This document shows positions 35,804 to 45,215 of a stretch of DNA of 64,000 nucleotides, piece after piece; the first letter of the stretch is position 1; each line of letters opens with the position of its first letter. Made by a program: the position numbers and the translations under genes. This DNA is from an uncultured Acidobacteriota bacterium. GTDB taxonomy: Bacteria > Acidobacteriota > Terriglobia > Bryobacterales > Bryobacteraceae. Under the pieces are notes generated by a model. The model had not been told where the DNA came from, did not search any database, and saw nothing but the letters and a program-made list of their open reading frames with translations. The stretch lies in the NCBI GenBank assembly GCA_902825945.1, contig CADECY010000037.1, positions 1 to 64,000 on the forward strand. Direction: 5' to 3'.

Positions 35804-36979
35804 ATGTCGATCAAAATTTGGGTGATTGCCTCCGCAGCCCTGATTCCGGCCTTTTCGCAACAGCGTGACGAGGAGCGCCTGCACCAGCACAGGGTGGTGT
35901 TCAAGCGGTCTCCGGCCCCGGAACCGGGCGCGGAACGCGAGATCATTCCGTCGCTAGTGGAGGGGCTTCCCGACAAGTCCGGCTGGGCAGACCGGCGCCG
36001 CGAGATCGAGCGGTTCTGGATCAAGCTGCTCGGCAAGATCGCGCCCGCGCCCGCCGACAAGAGGTGGTTCGGAGACATCACCAAGTCGCGCGTGGTTGGC
36101 ACCGAAGAGAAGGAGCACTACACGGTACTCGATCTCGAATTGCCGATGGAGACCGGCTTCTATCAAAAGCATCTGCTGCTGGTTCCGAAAGGGCAAGGGA
36201 AGGGCCCATTCCCCGCGGTGATCTGTTGGAGTTCGAGTTCGCCGGACTACAAGGAGCCCGAGAAATGGTGGGGCGGCTGGCTCGCAAGCCGCGGCTACGT
36301 GGTGCTCACCAGTTGGTCGTTCATCCGAAACTATCGCGACGGAACCACCGCGCGCACGGGAGCAGCGGACAAGGTCTACGATCGATTCGGACATTGGCTC
36401 GCGCTCGGAAAGATGGTCCACGACGCCGAACGCGAAGCCGAATATCTGCGGGCGCTGAAGCAGGTGAAGGTGGATCCGAAGCGGATCGGCTTCATCGGAT
36501 TCTCGCTCGGCGCAAAAGCCGCGGTTTATGTTTCGGCGTTTGCTCCGAGCATCTCGGCCACCGTCGCGCTCGATCCGCACATCGCCGTCAATGGCGGCAC
36601 CAACTGGCTCGACCCGTGGTATCTCGATGCGACCCGCCGCTGGCCCGACATCGATACACCCGAAGGTACCGTGCTGAGCCTGCTGAATCCGAACAAGGAT
36701 CGCGCGGGCTTCGAGCACGATCATCACGAACTGCTCGCGTTGTCGGCTCCGAAGCCGTTCCTGCTGATCGGCGGCAGCCGCAAGGAAGACACGGGCGGCG
36801 ATTCGGACGACTTGCAGAGTTGGGGCTACTTCAATCGCGGCAAGGAAGTCTATGAGCTGCTCGGCGTGGCGGATCGAATCCAGTTCGCCTCGACCGAAGA
36901 CGGGCACAAGGCGAACGGGCCGACCATCGATCCTGCCTGGCAGCAGTTCTTCGAAAAGTGGCTGAAAGGGCGCAAGTGA
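35804..36979 (+). CDS. Secreted alpha/beta hydrolase (esterase-like)
   Basis: 391 residues from ATG 35804 with signal peptide (MSIKIWVIASAALIPAFSQ). The nucleophile elbow GFSLG places Ser234. PKPFLLIGG and EDGHKANGP supply candidate acid and His regions, in the style of dienelactone-hydrolase/acetyl-xylan-esterase-like proteins. FPAVICWSSSSPDYKEPEKW is the strand before the oxyanion hole. Probable periplasmic esterase or peptidase on a plant or microbial polymer. The M28 peptidase gene begins at a GTG overlapping this gene's TGA (GTGA), so the two are co-translated. Confidence 0.85.
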   Translation: MSIKIWVIASAALIPAFSQQRDEERLHQHRVVFKRSPAPEPGAEREIIPSLVEGLPDKSGWADRRREIERFWIKLLGKIAPAPADKRWFGDITKSRVVGTEEKEHYTVLDLELPMETGFYQKHLLLVPKGQGKGPFPAVICWSSSSPDYKEPEKWWGGWLASRGYVVLTSWSFIRNYRDGTTARTGAADKVYDRFGHWLALGKMVHDAEREAEYLRALKQVKVDPKRIGFIGFSLGAKAAVYVSAFAPSISATVALDPHIAVNGGTNWLDPWYLDATRRWPDIDTPEGTVLSLLNPNKDRAGFEHDHHELLALSAPKPFLLIGGSRKEDTGGDSDDLQSWGYFNRGKEVYELLGVADRIQFASTEDGHKANGPTIDPAWQQFFEKWLKGRK

Positions 36980-38523
36980 GGCGCGCCGCGCTTGGACTTC
37001 TTCTGATCTTCGGAGCCGCCGCGCAGGACATTGCCGGATCGCGCATCCGCGCGCATCTGAAGTTTTTGGCGAGCGACCTGCTCGAGGGCCGGGGCGTGGG
37101 CCAGCGTGGTGGCGAACTCGCAACCGAATACCTGGCGGCCCAGTTGGCAATCGCCGGCGCGCGTCCGGTGAACAACGCCAGCTTCTTTCAGACCGTTCCG
37201 CTCGTGTCAGTCCATACGTCGCCGGAATCGAAGCTGTCCGCCTCGAAAGGCGATCAGCACGTTTCGTTCCGCTGGCTCGACGACTTCGTCGGACAATCGC
37301 CCGCGCAGACCGAACGTGAATCGATCGATGCCGAAGCGATCTTCGTGGGCCATGGCATCTCGGCGCCCGAATTCAATTGGGATGACTACGCCGGCATCGA
37401 CGTCACCGGCAAAGCGGTGGTGCTGTTCACGAACGAACCGCCCTCGACGGACGCGAAGTTCTTCGACGGACGCGCTCTCACCTACTACGGCCGCTGGAGC
37501 TACAAGTATGAACAAGCGCTGCGCAAGGGCGCGGCGGCGGTTCTGATCCTGCACACGACGCCGACGGCGGGTTACGGATGGGAGGTCGTTCGGAACTCGT
37601 GGGGCCGCGACGAAGCCCACGTGAAGCGATCGGGCGCGGCCCTGAGCTTCGCGGGCTGGCTGACCAGCGATGCGGCCGCGAAGTTTCTCGCGTTGGCCGG
37701 ACACTCTCCCGGCGATCTGCTCGCGCGCGCCAACCAGCGCGGCTTCCGCGCGATTCCGCTCGGCCTGCGCGTAAAGGGCGAGATCGGCAGCCGCGTGCGC
37801 GAGATCGCGGCACGCAATGTTGCGGGTTGGATCGAAGGCAGCGATCCGATTCTGCACAACCACGCGGTGGTCTTCAGCGCGCATTGGGATCACCTCGGAA
37901 ACGTAGAGGGACCGGGAGACACGATCTTCAACGGCGCGGTCGACAACGCGTCCGGCTGCGCGATGTTGCTCGACATGGCGCGTGCATGGGCCGCTCTTCC
38001 GAAGAAGCCCCGGCGCTCGGCGCTGTTCCTGTTCACAGCCGCCGAGGAGAGCGGCTTGCTCGGATCGGCTTCCTATGTGCGGCAACCGCTCGTGCCGCTC
38101 GACAAGACTGCACTTGTGCTGAACTTCGACTCCTACTACCCGTTCGGCCGCGTGAAGGAGGTCCTGCTCGAACGCGCCGATCGCACGACGTTCTGGCCGA
38201 GCATCCAGCAGGTCGCCGAGCGATTCCAGTTCAGCGTGGGCCAGCCTCCGAATCCGGAAAGCGGATCGTTCTTCCGCTCCGATCACTTCTCGTTCGCCAA
38301 GGCTGGAGTCGCGGCCTTCAGCGTGAGCGGCGGGCGGATCTACGCGGCGAATCAGGAGGAGATCGAAGCCAAGCTTGCCCAGTACGGCGCCAGGCACTAT
38401 CATCAGCCGTCAGACGAATACAAAGACGATTGGGATTTCGCCGGGATGGAAGCGATTGCGCGCTTCGGCGTCGCGCTCGGAATCGAAGCGGCCAATGGCG
38501 ACGAGAACGTCAGGTGGCGATGA
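36976..38523 (+). CDS. M28 family zinc aminopeptidase with PA domain, secreted
   Basis: 515 residues from GTG 36976, which overlaps the upstream stop; this start gives a signal peptide (VRRAALGLLLIFGAAAQ). DLLEGRGVGQRGGELATEYL opens the catalytic domain, interrupted by a PA-like insert (~100-230; KAVVLFTNEPP). Catalytic residues are visible: His303 and Asp305 in SAHWDHLG, Asp323 in VDNASG, Glu357-Glu358 in TAAEESG, an FDS strand, and a final His in HYHQPSDEY. An intact di-zinc set indicates an active exopeptidase. Paired with the alpha/beta hydrolase; the 3' end overlaps the convergent regulator gene by 14 bp. Confidence 0.9.
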   Translation: MRRAALGLLLIFGAAAQDIAGSRIRAHLKFLASDLLEGRGVGQRGGELATEYLAAQLAIAGARPVNNASFFQTVPLVSVHTSPESKLSASKGDQHVSFRWLDDFVGQSPAQTERESIDAEAIFVGHGISAPEFNWDDYAGIDVTGKAVVLFTNEPPSTDAKFFDGRALTYYGRWSYKYEQALRKGAAAVLILHTTPTAGYGWEVVRNSWGRDEAHVKRSGAALSFAGWLTSDAAAKFLALAGHSPGDLLARANQRGFRAIPLGLRVKGEIGSRVREIAARNVAGWIEGSDPILHNHAVVFSAHWDHLGNVEGPGDTIFNGAVDNASGCAMLLDMARAWAALPKKPRRSALFLFTAAEESGLLGSASYVRQPLVPLDKTALVLNFDSYYPFGRVKEVLLERADRTTFWPSIQQVAERFQFSVGQPPNPESGSFFRSDHFSFAKAGVAAFSVSGGRIYAANQEEIEAKLAQYGARHYHQPSDEYKDDWDFAGMEAIARFGVALGIEAANGDENVRWR

Positions 38524-39301
38524 TGTTCGCCTGATGCAGGCATGCCGCGGTGGCGGCATCGGCGGGGAAGAAGGTCTCGAGCGCGATGCCCGCGAGCGTG
38601 ATGTCGCGCGGTGTTCCGAAAACGGTGACCGTGGTGAAGAAGCTCAGCACGCCCGGCGAGTGATCCAATCGCAGCGGAATCAGAATACCGCCATGGTCCG
38701 CCGGATCGCTCACACCCGCGGGGGAAGGGTTCGGATAGCCCGCCAGCTCCTCGATCAGCGCATGAAGTTCCGGATCGGCGCTCGCTTCGAGTTGCTTCCG
38801 CAGGCGCTCGAGGATGTGTGCGCGCCATTCGCCGAAATTGAGGATCCGCGGCCCGAGGCCATTCGGGTGCAGACTCACGCGCAGCACGTTGACGGGAGGA
38901 ACCAGAAGCGAGGCATCGACTCCCTCGAGGAAAAGCGTCATCGGACGATTGGCCTCGACGAGATTCCACTGCCCATCGACGGCGATCGCGGGATACGGCT
39001 CGTGCGCGGTCAGCAACGTTCGAATCGCCGCGCGAGCCGCCTCAAACGAGGGATCGCTCACGGGCGTCGCGCTATAGGCGGGCGCGAATCCAGCAGCAAG
39101 CAGCATGCGGTTCCGCTCGCGGAGAGGCACGTCGAGAGACTCGGCGATTCGCAGCAGCATGTCGCGGCTCGGCGCCGCGCGCCCGGTTTCGATGAAGCTC
39201 AGGTGGCGTGTCGAGATGCCCGCCTCGCAGGCGAGGTCGAGTTGGCTCAGCCGCCGCTTCTGGCGCCAGCCCCGCAGCAGTCCGCCCACGGGTTCGATCA
39301 T
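38510..39301 (-). CDS. XRE-family regulator with MmyB-like ligand-binding domain
   Basis: 263 residues. The N-terminal helix-turn-helix covers about 8-65 (LRGWRQKRRLSQLDLACEAG, STRHLSFIETGRAAPSRDML). The MmyB/MltR-like ligand-binding domain covers about 85-260 (YPAIAVDGQWNLVEANRPM, VLSFFTTVTVFGTPRDITLA, ALETFFPAD). These regulators typically repress a divergent oxidoreductase or membrane gene and sense a small hydrophobic ligand. Here the divergent partner is the small membrane protein at 39387, and a perfect palindrome lies between them. Cytosolic DNA-binding protein; probably autoregulated. Confidence 0.92.
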   Translation of the reverse strand: MIEPVGGLLRGWRQKRRLSQLDLACEAGISTRHLSFIETGRAAPSRDMLLRIAESLDVPLRERNRMLLAAGFAPAYSATPVSDPSFEAARAAIRTLLTAHEPYPAIAVDGQWNLVEANRPMTLFLEGVDASLLVPPVNVLRVSLHPNGLGPRILNFGEWRAHILERLRKQLEASADPELHALIEELAGYPNPSPAGVSDPADHGGILIPLRLDHSPGVLSFFTTVTVFGTPRDITLAGIALETFFPADAATAACLHQANIIAT

Positions 39302-39336
39302 GCTGTGAAGATAGCGCGTCTGACCGCGCCTCGGAC

Positions 39337-39353
39337 ATTACCTCGGAGGTAAT
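39337..39353. promoter_or_regulatory. Candidate operator for the XRE/MmyB regulator
   Basis: ATTACCTC-G-GAGGTAAT is a perfect 8-bp inverted repeat around one base, centred in the 85-bp gap between the divergent regulator and membrane-protein starts. Position and symmetry fit a dimeric helix-turn-helix binding site controlling both genes. Confidence 0.65.
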
Positions 39354-39386
39354 CGATTTTCCGCGCGGCTCGTGGAATCATCAGTC

Positions 39387-39785
39387 ATGACACACTTCAA
39401 CCTCCGTACCATTCTCCTCGTCGACGCCGAAATGAGCGGCATTTCCGCGCTGGTGTTTCTGTTCGGGGCTGGCTCGCTCTCGCCGATCCTCGGTGCCTCG
39501 GCGGACCACATTCGAATCGTGGGCGGGCTGCTCGCGCTGTTCGCACTGCTCGTGGCCTGGGTGGCGGCTCGGGTGCCACCGCCTGCTCTGGGAGCCTGGA
39601 CCGTGATCGCGCTCAACGTCACATGGGTCGCCGACAGCTTGTTGTTGTGGACCAGCGGCTGGGTACCCCTCACCTCCACGGGGTCGGCGTTCGTCCTCGT
39701 GCAGGCCGTGATCGTGGCTGCCGTCGCCTTCCTCGAATGCGTGGCGCTGCGGCGTCAGCCTCGTTTCGGCTTGTCGAAGGCGTAG
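39387..39785 (+). CDS. Small four-helix integral membrane protein
   Basis: 132 residues from ATG 39387. Four hydrophobic helices are apparent (ILLVDAEMSGISALVFLFGA, IVGGLLALFALLVAWVAARV, AWTVIALNVTWVADSLLLW and FVLVQAVIVAAVAFLECVAL). No motif identifies a family with certainty; similar small proteins are commonly the divergent target of MmyB-type regulators. The palindrome at 39337-39353 lies 34 bp upstream. The 3' end overlaps the convergent amidohydrolase by ~30 bp. Confidence 0.75.
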   Translation: MTHFNLRTILLVDAEMSGISALVFLFGAGSLSPILGASADHIRIVGGLLALFALLVAWVAARVPPPALGAWTVIALNVTWVADSLLLWTSGWVPLTSTGSAFVLVQAVIVAAVAFLECVALRRQPRFGLSKA

Positions 39786-40651
39786 AGCCGGTACGCGGTT
39801 CTACCGAGGATCCACTCCTTGTCTTCGGCGGTGAAGAATGGGATCAGTTCTTTCATGATCAGCATCTCGTAGAAGTTCGCGTAAACGAGACGCTTTGGCC
39901 CGTAGGCGTCGTACATTCGCCGCAGGAACGGCCACACATCGCGAAACGGGAGTTGTCTGGTCTTCGACGGATTGTGGAGCGACGTCCGAACGTAGACGTT
40001 CGGATGTTTGGACAATTCGAGCAGAGGGCCGAACCCATCGGCATCGGGCGCGGTGATGTCGATCATCGCGATGTGATCGATCACGATGTTGACGCCCGGA
40101 AATCGAGCCGCCATGTCGCCAACCTGACGCACCTGATGCGGAGCCAGGAAGATGTTGAAGGTGCATCCGAGTTGCTCCGCCTTCTTCCACAATGGATAGC
40201 AGACGGGATCGTTGAACCACACCACGTCGCGATCGTAGATCGGGCTGAGCCGAAGTCCGATGAATCCGTCTTCTTTCACCAGGCGCTCGAGCCGCGAAGC
40301 ATTTTCCTTGTCGGCGGGCGAATGCAGACGGTGGCCCACGAGCAGGCCGATCGCGGCGAACTTGCCGGGATACGTCTTCACGCAATGCGCCGGATACCGG
40401 TTGTCGCGCCCGTAGTAGCAGACATGCGAGATGACCACGTGATCGACGTTGTAGCTCTTCATGTCGGCGAGGATTTGTTCGGCCGAGTAGTCGTGTTTGG
40501 GAAGGTTCGTTGGACACACGGCAAGTTCCGGATTGATCGGAAAGCGCGGATCGTGCGTCACCCAGGCATGCTCGGCGGCGTTGACCACGGGCGATTTCGC
40601 GGGCGCAGCGGCTAGCAACGCGGAAGAGGAGAGAAGTTGGCGGCGGGTCAT
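39755..40651 (-). CDS. Exported amidohydrolase-2 family (COG2159) protein
   Basis: 298 residues, leader MTRRQLLSSSALLAAAPA of twin-arginine-like type. TIM-barrel amidohydrolase segments include DHVVISHVCYYGRDNRY, GKFAAIGLLVGHR, GFIGLRLSPIYDRD, VNIVIDHIAMIDI and KRLVYANFYEML. The Asp that normally appears after the seventh strand (FGSDxP) is replaced by YANFYEM, and the N-terminal HxH is not obvious after AAEHAWV. The metal site may therefore be altered and decarboxylase- or lactonase-type activity is uncertain. It is followed by the beta-helix gene upstream on the same strand (9 bp gap). Confidence 0.8.
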   Translation of the reverse strand: MTRRQLLSSSALLAAAPAKSPVVNAAEHAWVTHDPRFPINPELAVCPTNLPKHDYSAEQILADMKSYNVDHVVISHVCYYGRDNRYPAHCVKTYPGKFAAIGLLVGHRLHSPADKENASRLERLVKEDGFIGLRLSPIYDRDVVWFNDPVCYPLWKKAEQLGCTFNIFLAPHQVRQVGDMAARFPGVNIVIDHIAMIDITAPDADGFGPLLELSKHPNVYVRTSLHNPSKTRQLPFRDVWPFLRRMYDAYGPKRLVYANFYEMLIMKELIPFFTAEDKEWILGRTAYRLYAFDKPKRG

Positions 40652-40660
40652 GTCAAGATC

Positions 40661-42571
40661 CTATCGCGTCCTGGGGCCGATCTGGCCAACGGGAATCGCG
40701 ACGAAGTCCACTCCGGCCGGCACGCGAAACGCACCGGTGGCCGGAGTGAAGAACGAAGGATCGTCCACCGTAACGTTGGCGGCAATGTCCTTCACATACG
40801 GTTGAGCCTGCGGCCGGATCGCCAGTCCCGGACCCTGAATCAGATTCAGCCGGATGACATTGCCCTCGGGCGGAACTCCGCCGGGCTTGGCGAGATACGG
40901 CACCACTGATCGGATTCCGGGATAGCGATCCGCGTAGGGAGACGACTCGATGCGCATCGCTTCGAGCTTGGGCTTCATCGTCTGGTAGACCATGTCCTGC
41001 CAAACCTTGCGCGGGTCGAGTCCGCGCGCATCCACATGGATCGCCGGATTGCATTCGACGAAGACATTCTTCTCGACGCGATTGTCGCGGCCGCCGCCGA
41101 TGAAGGCGCCATACTTCAGCCTGTAGAACACATTCCCGTGGATCGTGATTCCGGAGGCGCAGTCGTCGAGATAGACGGCCATCGATCCGAGTCCAACGCC
41201 ACCGAGTTCATGGATGTAGTTGTGGCGGATCACCGTGCCGCGTTCGGTGTAGTCGCGGCCGATGTAGATCGCGCCGACATCGCCGGTTTCGAGCGCGAGG
41301 TGGTGGATATCGTTGAACTCGATCGTGTGATCATTCCCGGTGAGCAGGATGCCCGCATGCGGCGCGTCGTGAATCCGGCTGTGCGCCACGCGATTCCCCA
41401 CGCCGTTCACCTTCACCGCGGGATTGTAGGTACGGACCCATTGGCCCATGTGATGGATATCGGAGTCCTCCACGCGATGCCCGGCGGAGCGGAGGGTCGC
41501 GCGATCGCCCCCTGTCAACTCCACTCCGCTGTCACCCGTGAACGCGATTTCGCTCGACTCGATTGCGTGGTTACTCCCGCCTCGCACGATCACGCCTGAG
41601 TTGCCCATCCCGTGGATCTTCAGGCCGCGCAACGTGATCGATTCACCTCCCTCGATTACGACGGCATGGCCACGGCCAGCCGCGAGCGCGAGCCCTTCGA
41701 GGCGCAGCCCGCTAGCATCGCGCATCCGGATCAACGGCGAATCGAGTTTCGACAGGAACACTTCCGCCGCGCGCGGATCAGAAGGCGGCCAGAAGTAGAC
41801 GCGATTCGCCTCGAAGTCGAGCCAGTATTCGCCGGGCTGATCGAGTTCCTCGAGCACGTTAAGGAAGTAGAATCGCTGATCCTTGCGAAATCCGTAGAGC
41901 CCATGCGGCTCCGCTGTCACGACTTCGCGCTTTGCCGGATCGAGCGATGCGACGCGCTCGTAGCTGTCGGCCCAATCCCACGACCAATAGCCGTGGACCC
42001 AGATGTTCGCATCCCGTTTCCACTTCGACGGTTGATCGCCGGAATAGCGGAATCCGAAAGGCAGCCGGCCGATCTTGCGTCCGTGGCCGTCATCCTCGGG
42101 CCCCGCGTCGATCGGCTCAGCGATTCGCGTGAAGCCTTCGTTCGGCCATCGAGCGGCGGTCATGCGTTGACCGCCAAAGAAGAGCTCGGAGTGGGCAGGC
42201 ATCGATTCCCGCCCGAATCCACGCGCAAGAAACGTGCCGAGTGATGGAACAGCCGCGACTCTGACATGAGCGCGAGCCTTCTCGGGCAAGCGCTCGAGGA
42301 TCGCGCGGTCGCTCACCCGGCGCCAATCCCGGATTCTTGCACCGCCGATGAGCCGCGCACCCGGTTCGGCACGATACACCGAACCGGCGGGATCACGGGC
42401 ATCGAACTCGAGCGTGCGATCGAGGAAGTAGTCGCCGCGCGGAATTACCACCGTATCCGCGCGGCCCGAGGCTCGCAGTGCATCACGGGCCCGCTCGATC
42501 CCGCCTTTGGGGTCCACGCGGATTTCAGCGGCAAGCGCGAGTACAGCGGCCAATCCGGACGCCAGCCTCAT
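40661..42571 (-). CDS. Secreted right-handed parallel beta-helix protein
   Basis: 636 residues with signal peptide (MRLASGLAAVLALAAE). The first ~60 residues match the pectate-lyase-3-like opening (GIERARDALRASGRADTVVI). The core (~290-500) is a parallel beta-helix with short repeats (ITLRGLKIHGMGNSGVIVRG, NHAIESSEIAFTGDSGVEL, DHTIEFNDIHHLALETGDVG). Likely a polysaccharide lyase or glycoside hydrolase of the PL/GH beta-helix group; no catalytic triad could be assigned. The ATG overlaps the kinase TGA (ATGA), so it is translated from the kinase transcript. Confidence 0.85.
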   Translation of the reverse strand: MRLASGLAAVLALAAEIRVDPKGGIERARDALRASGRADTVVIPRGDYFLDRTLEFDARDPAGSVYRAEPGARLIGGARIRDWRRVSDRAILERLPEKARAHVRVAAVPSLGTFLARGFGRESMPAHSELFFGGQRMTAARWPNEGFTRIAEPIDAGPEDDGHGRKIGRLPFGFRYSGDQPSKWKRDANIWVHGYWSWDWADSYERVASLDPAKREVVTAEPHGLYGFRKDQRFYFLNVLEELDQPGEYWLDFEANRVYFWPPSDPRAAEVFLSKLDSPLIRMRDASGLRLEGLALAAGRGHAVVIEGGESITLRGLKIHGMGNSGVIVRGGSNHAIESSEIAFTGDSGVELTGGDRATLRSAGHRVEDSDIHHMGQWVRTYNPAVKVNGVGNRVAHSRIHDAPHAGILLTGNDHTIEFNDIHHLALETGDVGAIYIGRDYTERGTVIRHNYIHELGGVGLGSMAVYLDDCASGITIHGNVFYRLKYGAFIGGGRDNRVEKNVFVECNPAIHVDARGLDPRKVWQDMVYQTMKPKLEAMRIESSPYADRYPGIRSVVPYLAKPGGVPPEGNVIRLNLIQGPGLAIRPQAQPYVKDIAANVTVDDPSFFTPATGAFRVPAGVDFVAIPVGQIGPRTR

Positions 42572-45177
42572 GAGGAGGCCTCGGATCCAAACAGATCACG
42601 CTCTCCGAGGGTGCGCCAGAACGCGAAGAGCACGATTGCGCCGAGCAAGGTGAGGCTCGCGAACCCGGACGGGAAATACCAGGCACCGGGATCGGTGCCG
42701 ATCGTGGCAGTGCTGATCGTATTGGCGAAAAACGCGAACGAAATCGTCGCGACGAGACCCACTCGAAGAAGCAGCAGCATCAACAGCGTGAAGACGGCCA
42801 TGTAGATCCCGAATTCGAGCCACGGATTATCGGCCCGCAGGAACTTGCCCTGAATCAGGCAAAAGATCGCGGATCCCACGATCGCGGCGAGCCAATCCCG
42901 TTTCAACAACTGGCGCAGGCCGAAGATCATGAAGAACAGAATCAGACCCAGGCGAATTCCATCGGCGAGCGAAGTGGCATGGTGCGCGACCCATTCGCGA
43001 GTGCCGAGGAGTTGAAAGAATCCGCCACCGAAATCGAGGCCCTTCACGCGGGCGCCGAACGACTCCTGGCCTTGCGCGAGCGTGTAGACCGCCAGTCCCG
43101 CCACGCCGCCGATCAGCACGTGCGACCACACCACCGGGTCGAGCCACCGTCCGGCCAGAACCCGGTTCCAACTGACGATCGACTGCGGCCAGCGCGCTCG
43201 AAGCGCCGGTTCGAGCGCAAGATACAGCAGCCAGCCGATCAGCGGCGCCATCGCCGCATCCACCAATGCGGCTCCAGTTGCAAACACCATCACGGGATCG
43301 GCGACGGGATGCATCGTGCCGGCCCAAGCGGCTATGGCCAGCAGCCATTGGACTACGGCGATCCGAAGCGCGCCGGTACGATCCACTCGGCCGGCTTTCC
43401 AATTCCGGCGCGCCAACAGCGCGGCGAAGATGGCGCCGCTCAACAGGGCGATGGTTGCGAAGAGTTGCTGCGCCCGGAAGACGCCGCTCGTGTTGCCGCG
43501 CGGGCTCGATCCGTCACCTTTCATCCAAGGCCAGACGACTTTGAACCACGTCACGTGGCCCTTCCACCAGCCGGCTTCGACGGTGAGATCGGCGCCTTCG
43601 AGTTTCGGGTGCGGTCCACGCCACGCCTTGACCGTGTCAGCCGGTCCGCGCGGCTGGGTGTTCGAGGGGATCTCCTGGAACTTGTCGAACTCGAGGCCGG
43701 CGCGGTGGAACACGGCTTCAGCGGAGACCGGAGATTCCTTCGCGGGACCAGCAGGCACCGCGGAGAAGCCGCGCAACCGGCCATAGGCGTCCACCTCGAC
43801 TTCGACCATTCCCGGTGTTATCGGAGGGGGATTCGACAAGTCCACGATCGCGTGCGGGTGGGCGTAGAGTTGGCTCCGATGTTCTCGATACCAACTGGTG
43901 AACGGCGCCTCGGCCGAAAGCCACTCCTGCCACTTCTTGTCGCCGGGGCGGTTCTTCAGCCAAGCAATCAGTCCGGGGCGCGGACTCAGAACGAAGTGCG
44001 AGTCCTCGGGTGCCGCTGTGTAGCCCAGCCCGGCCGCATGTTCGCGACCCAGATAGCGCAGCACGTCCGGCGGCTGGCTCGGCGAGCCCCAGTACGTCGC
44101 GACGCCCTCGCTCTTGATGAACGGAGCGGCCGCGAGGAGCGCGAGCGACGCGAAGAGGCAGATCACAGCCGCGCGGCGCGACATGCCGGATTCACCGCCG
44201 GCCGCGGCTACCATTTCTGGCGAAGGTGTCTGTCCGGCGGCAAGCGCGGCAGCCAACGGATCGCCTCCCGGAAGCGCCGCCGCTACCGCGAGCGGACCCG
44301 AAGGACGCTTCGCCGGATCGGCGTCCAGACACCAGCGGATCACACGATCGATCGCCTGATCCACATCCGTCGACAACGTCGAAACCGGAGTGTATTGGTG
44401 CGATTCCTGTTTCGCGATCAGCTCCGCGATGTCGCGGGCTTCGAACGGACGCTTGCCGGAGAACAGCTCGTAGATCACCAAGCCCAATGCATAGACATCG
44501 GACTTCGCCGTGACTTCCGCGCCCTTCAACTGCTCGGGCGACATGTAGGCGGGCGTGCCGTTGCGCGCCTCGATTCCGGTCAGCTGCTCGGCAATCGCGG
44601 CGAGGCCGAAGTCCATGATGACGACCTCGCCTCGACGGTTGAGCATGACGTTTTGCGGCTTGAGGTCGCGATGGATGATGCCGCGATCGTGTGCGGCTCC
44701 GAGACCGGCGCAGATCTTGCGCGCGGTCTCGGCGGCCTTGTCGCCGGGCAGGCGCCCGATCCGCTTGAGGAGTCCGGCGAGATCCTCGCCATCGACGTAC
44801 TCCATCGAGATGAACGGCAGTCCGTCGGTTTCCCCGATATCGTAGACTCGGCACACGTTCGGGTGCGACACCTGCCGCGCCACTCGTACTTCGCCATGGA
44901 ACCGTTCGAGTACTCTCGCGTTCTTGGCCGCCGATTCGGGCAGCAGCTTCAACGCCACCGATTGTCCGAGCATCAGATCGGTCGCGCGGTAGACCTCGCC
45001 CATTCCGCCTTGGCCAAGCAGTCCGATCACGCGGTATCGGCCTGCGAGCAGCGTGCCCGGAACGAAGCGCCCCTCGTCGTGGATCGTCCCGCTCAGCAGT
45101 TGCGAGACCGGGCGCGGTGTTGCCGCTGGAGTGGGCTCGACCTGAGTGAGCGTAGGTGTTTCTTCGGCCCGGTCCAT
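42568..45177 (-). CDS. Ser/Thr protein kinase with multi-pass membrane C-terminus
   Basis: 869 residues from ATG 45177 (a GTG one codon upstream is an alternative). Hanks-type kinase domain at about 48-305: GQGGMGEVYRA loop, Lys77 in SVALKLL, HRDLKPQN with Asp171, MDFGLA and GTPAYMSPEQL. A membrane helix (~333-350) follows, then an extracytoplasmic region of ~200 residues (WFKVVWPWMKGDGSSP). After this come about eight more hydrophobic segments (IALLSGAIFAALLARR, MIFGLRQLLKRDWLAAIVGS, TLLMLLLLRVGLVATISFA). No PASTA domain. The membrane half resembles other acidobacterial kinase fusions. The downstream partner gene encodes a secreted beta-helix protein. Confidence 0.9.
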   Translation of the reverse strand: MDRAEETPTLTQVEPTPAATPRPVSQLLSGTIHDEGRFVPGTLLAGRYRVIGLLGQGGMGEVYRATDLMLGQSVALKLLPESAAKNARVLERFHGEVRVARQVSHPNVCRVYDIGETDGLPFISMEYVDGEDLAGLLKRIGRLPGDKAAETARKICAGLGAAHDRGIIHRDLKPQNVMLNRRGEVVIMDFGLAAIAEQLTGIEARNGTPAYMSPEQLKGAEVTAKSDVYALGLVIYELFSGKRPFEARDIAELIAKQESHQYTPVSTLSTDVDQAIDRVIRWCLDADPAKRPSGPLAVAAALPGGDPLAAALAAGQTPSPEMVAAAGGESGMSRRAAVICLFASLALLAAAPFIKSEGVATYWGSPSQPPDVLRYLGREHAAGLGYTAAPEDSHFVLSPRPGLIAWLKNRPGDKKWQEWLSAEAPFTSWYREHRSQLYAHPHAIVDLSNPPPITPGMVEVEVDAYGRLRGFSAVPAGPAKESPVSAEAVFHRAGLEFDKFQEIPSNTQPRGPADTVKAWRGPHPKLEGADLTVEAGWWKGHVTWFKVVWPWMKGDGSSPRGNTSGVFRAQQLFATIALLSGAIFAALLARRNWKAGRVDRTGALRIAVVQWLLAIAAWAGTMHPVADPVMVFATGAALVDAAMAPLIGWLLYLALEPALRARWPQSIVSWNRVLAGRWLDPVVWSHVLIGGVAGLAVYTLAQGQESFGARVKGLDFGGGFFQLLGTREWVAHHATSLADGIRLGLILFFMIFGLRQLLKRDWLAAIVGSAIFCLIQGKFLRADNPWLEFGIYMAVFTLLMLLLLRVGLVATISFAFFANTISTATIGTDPGAWYFPSGFASLTLLGAIVLFAFWRTLGERDLFGSEASS

Positions 45178-45215
45178 CACGGTGATTCTACCAGCGCTTG
45201 TCGCATAATCGTTAG

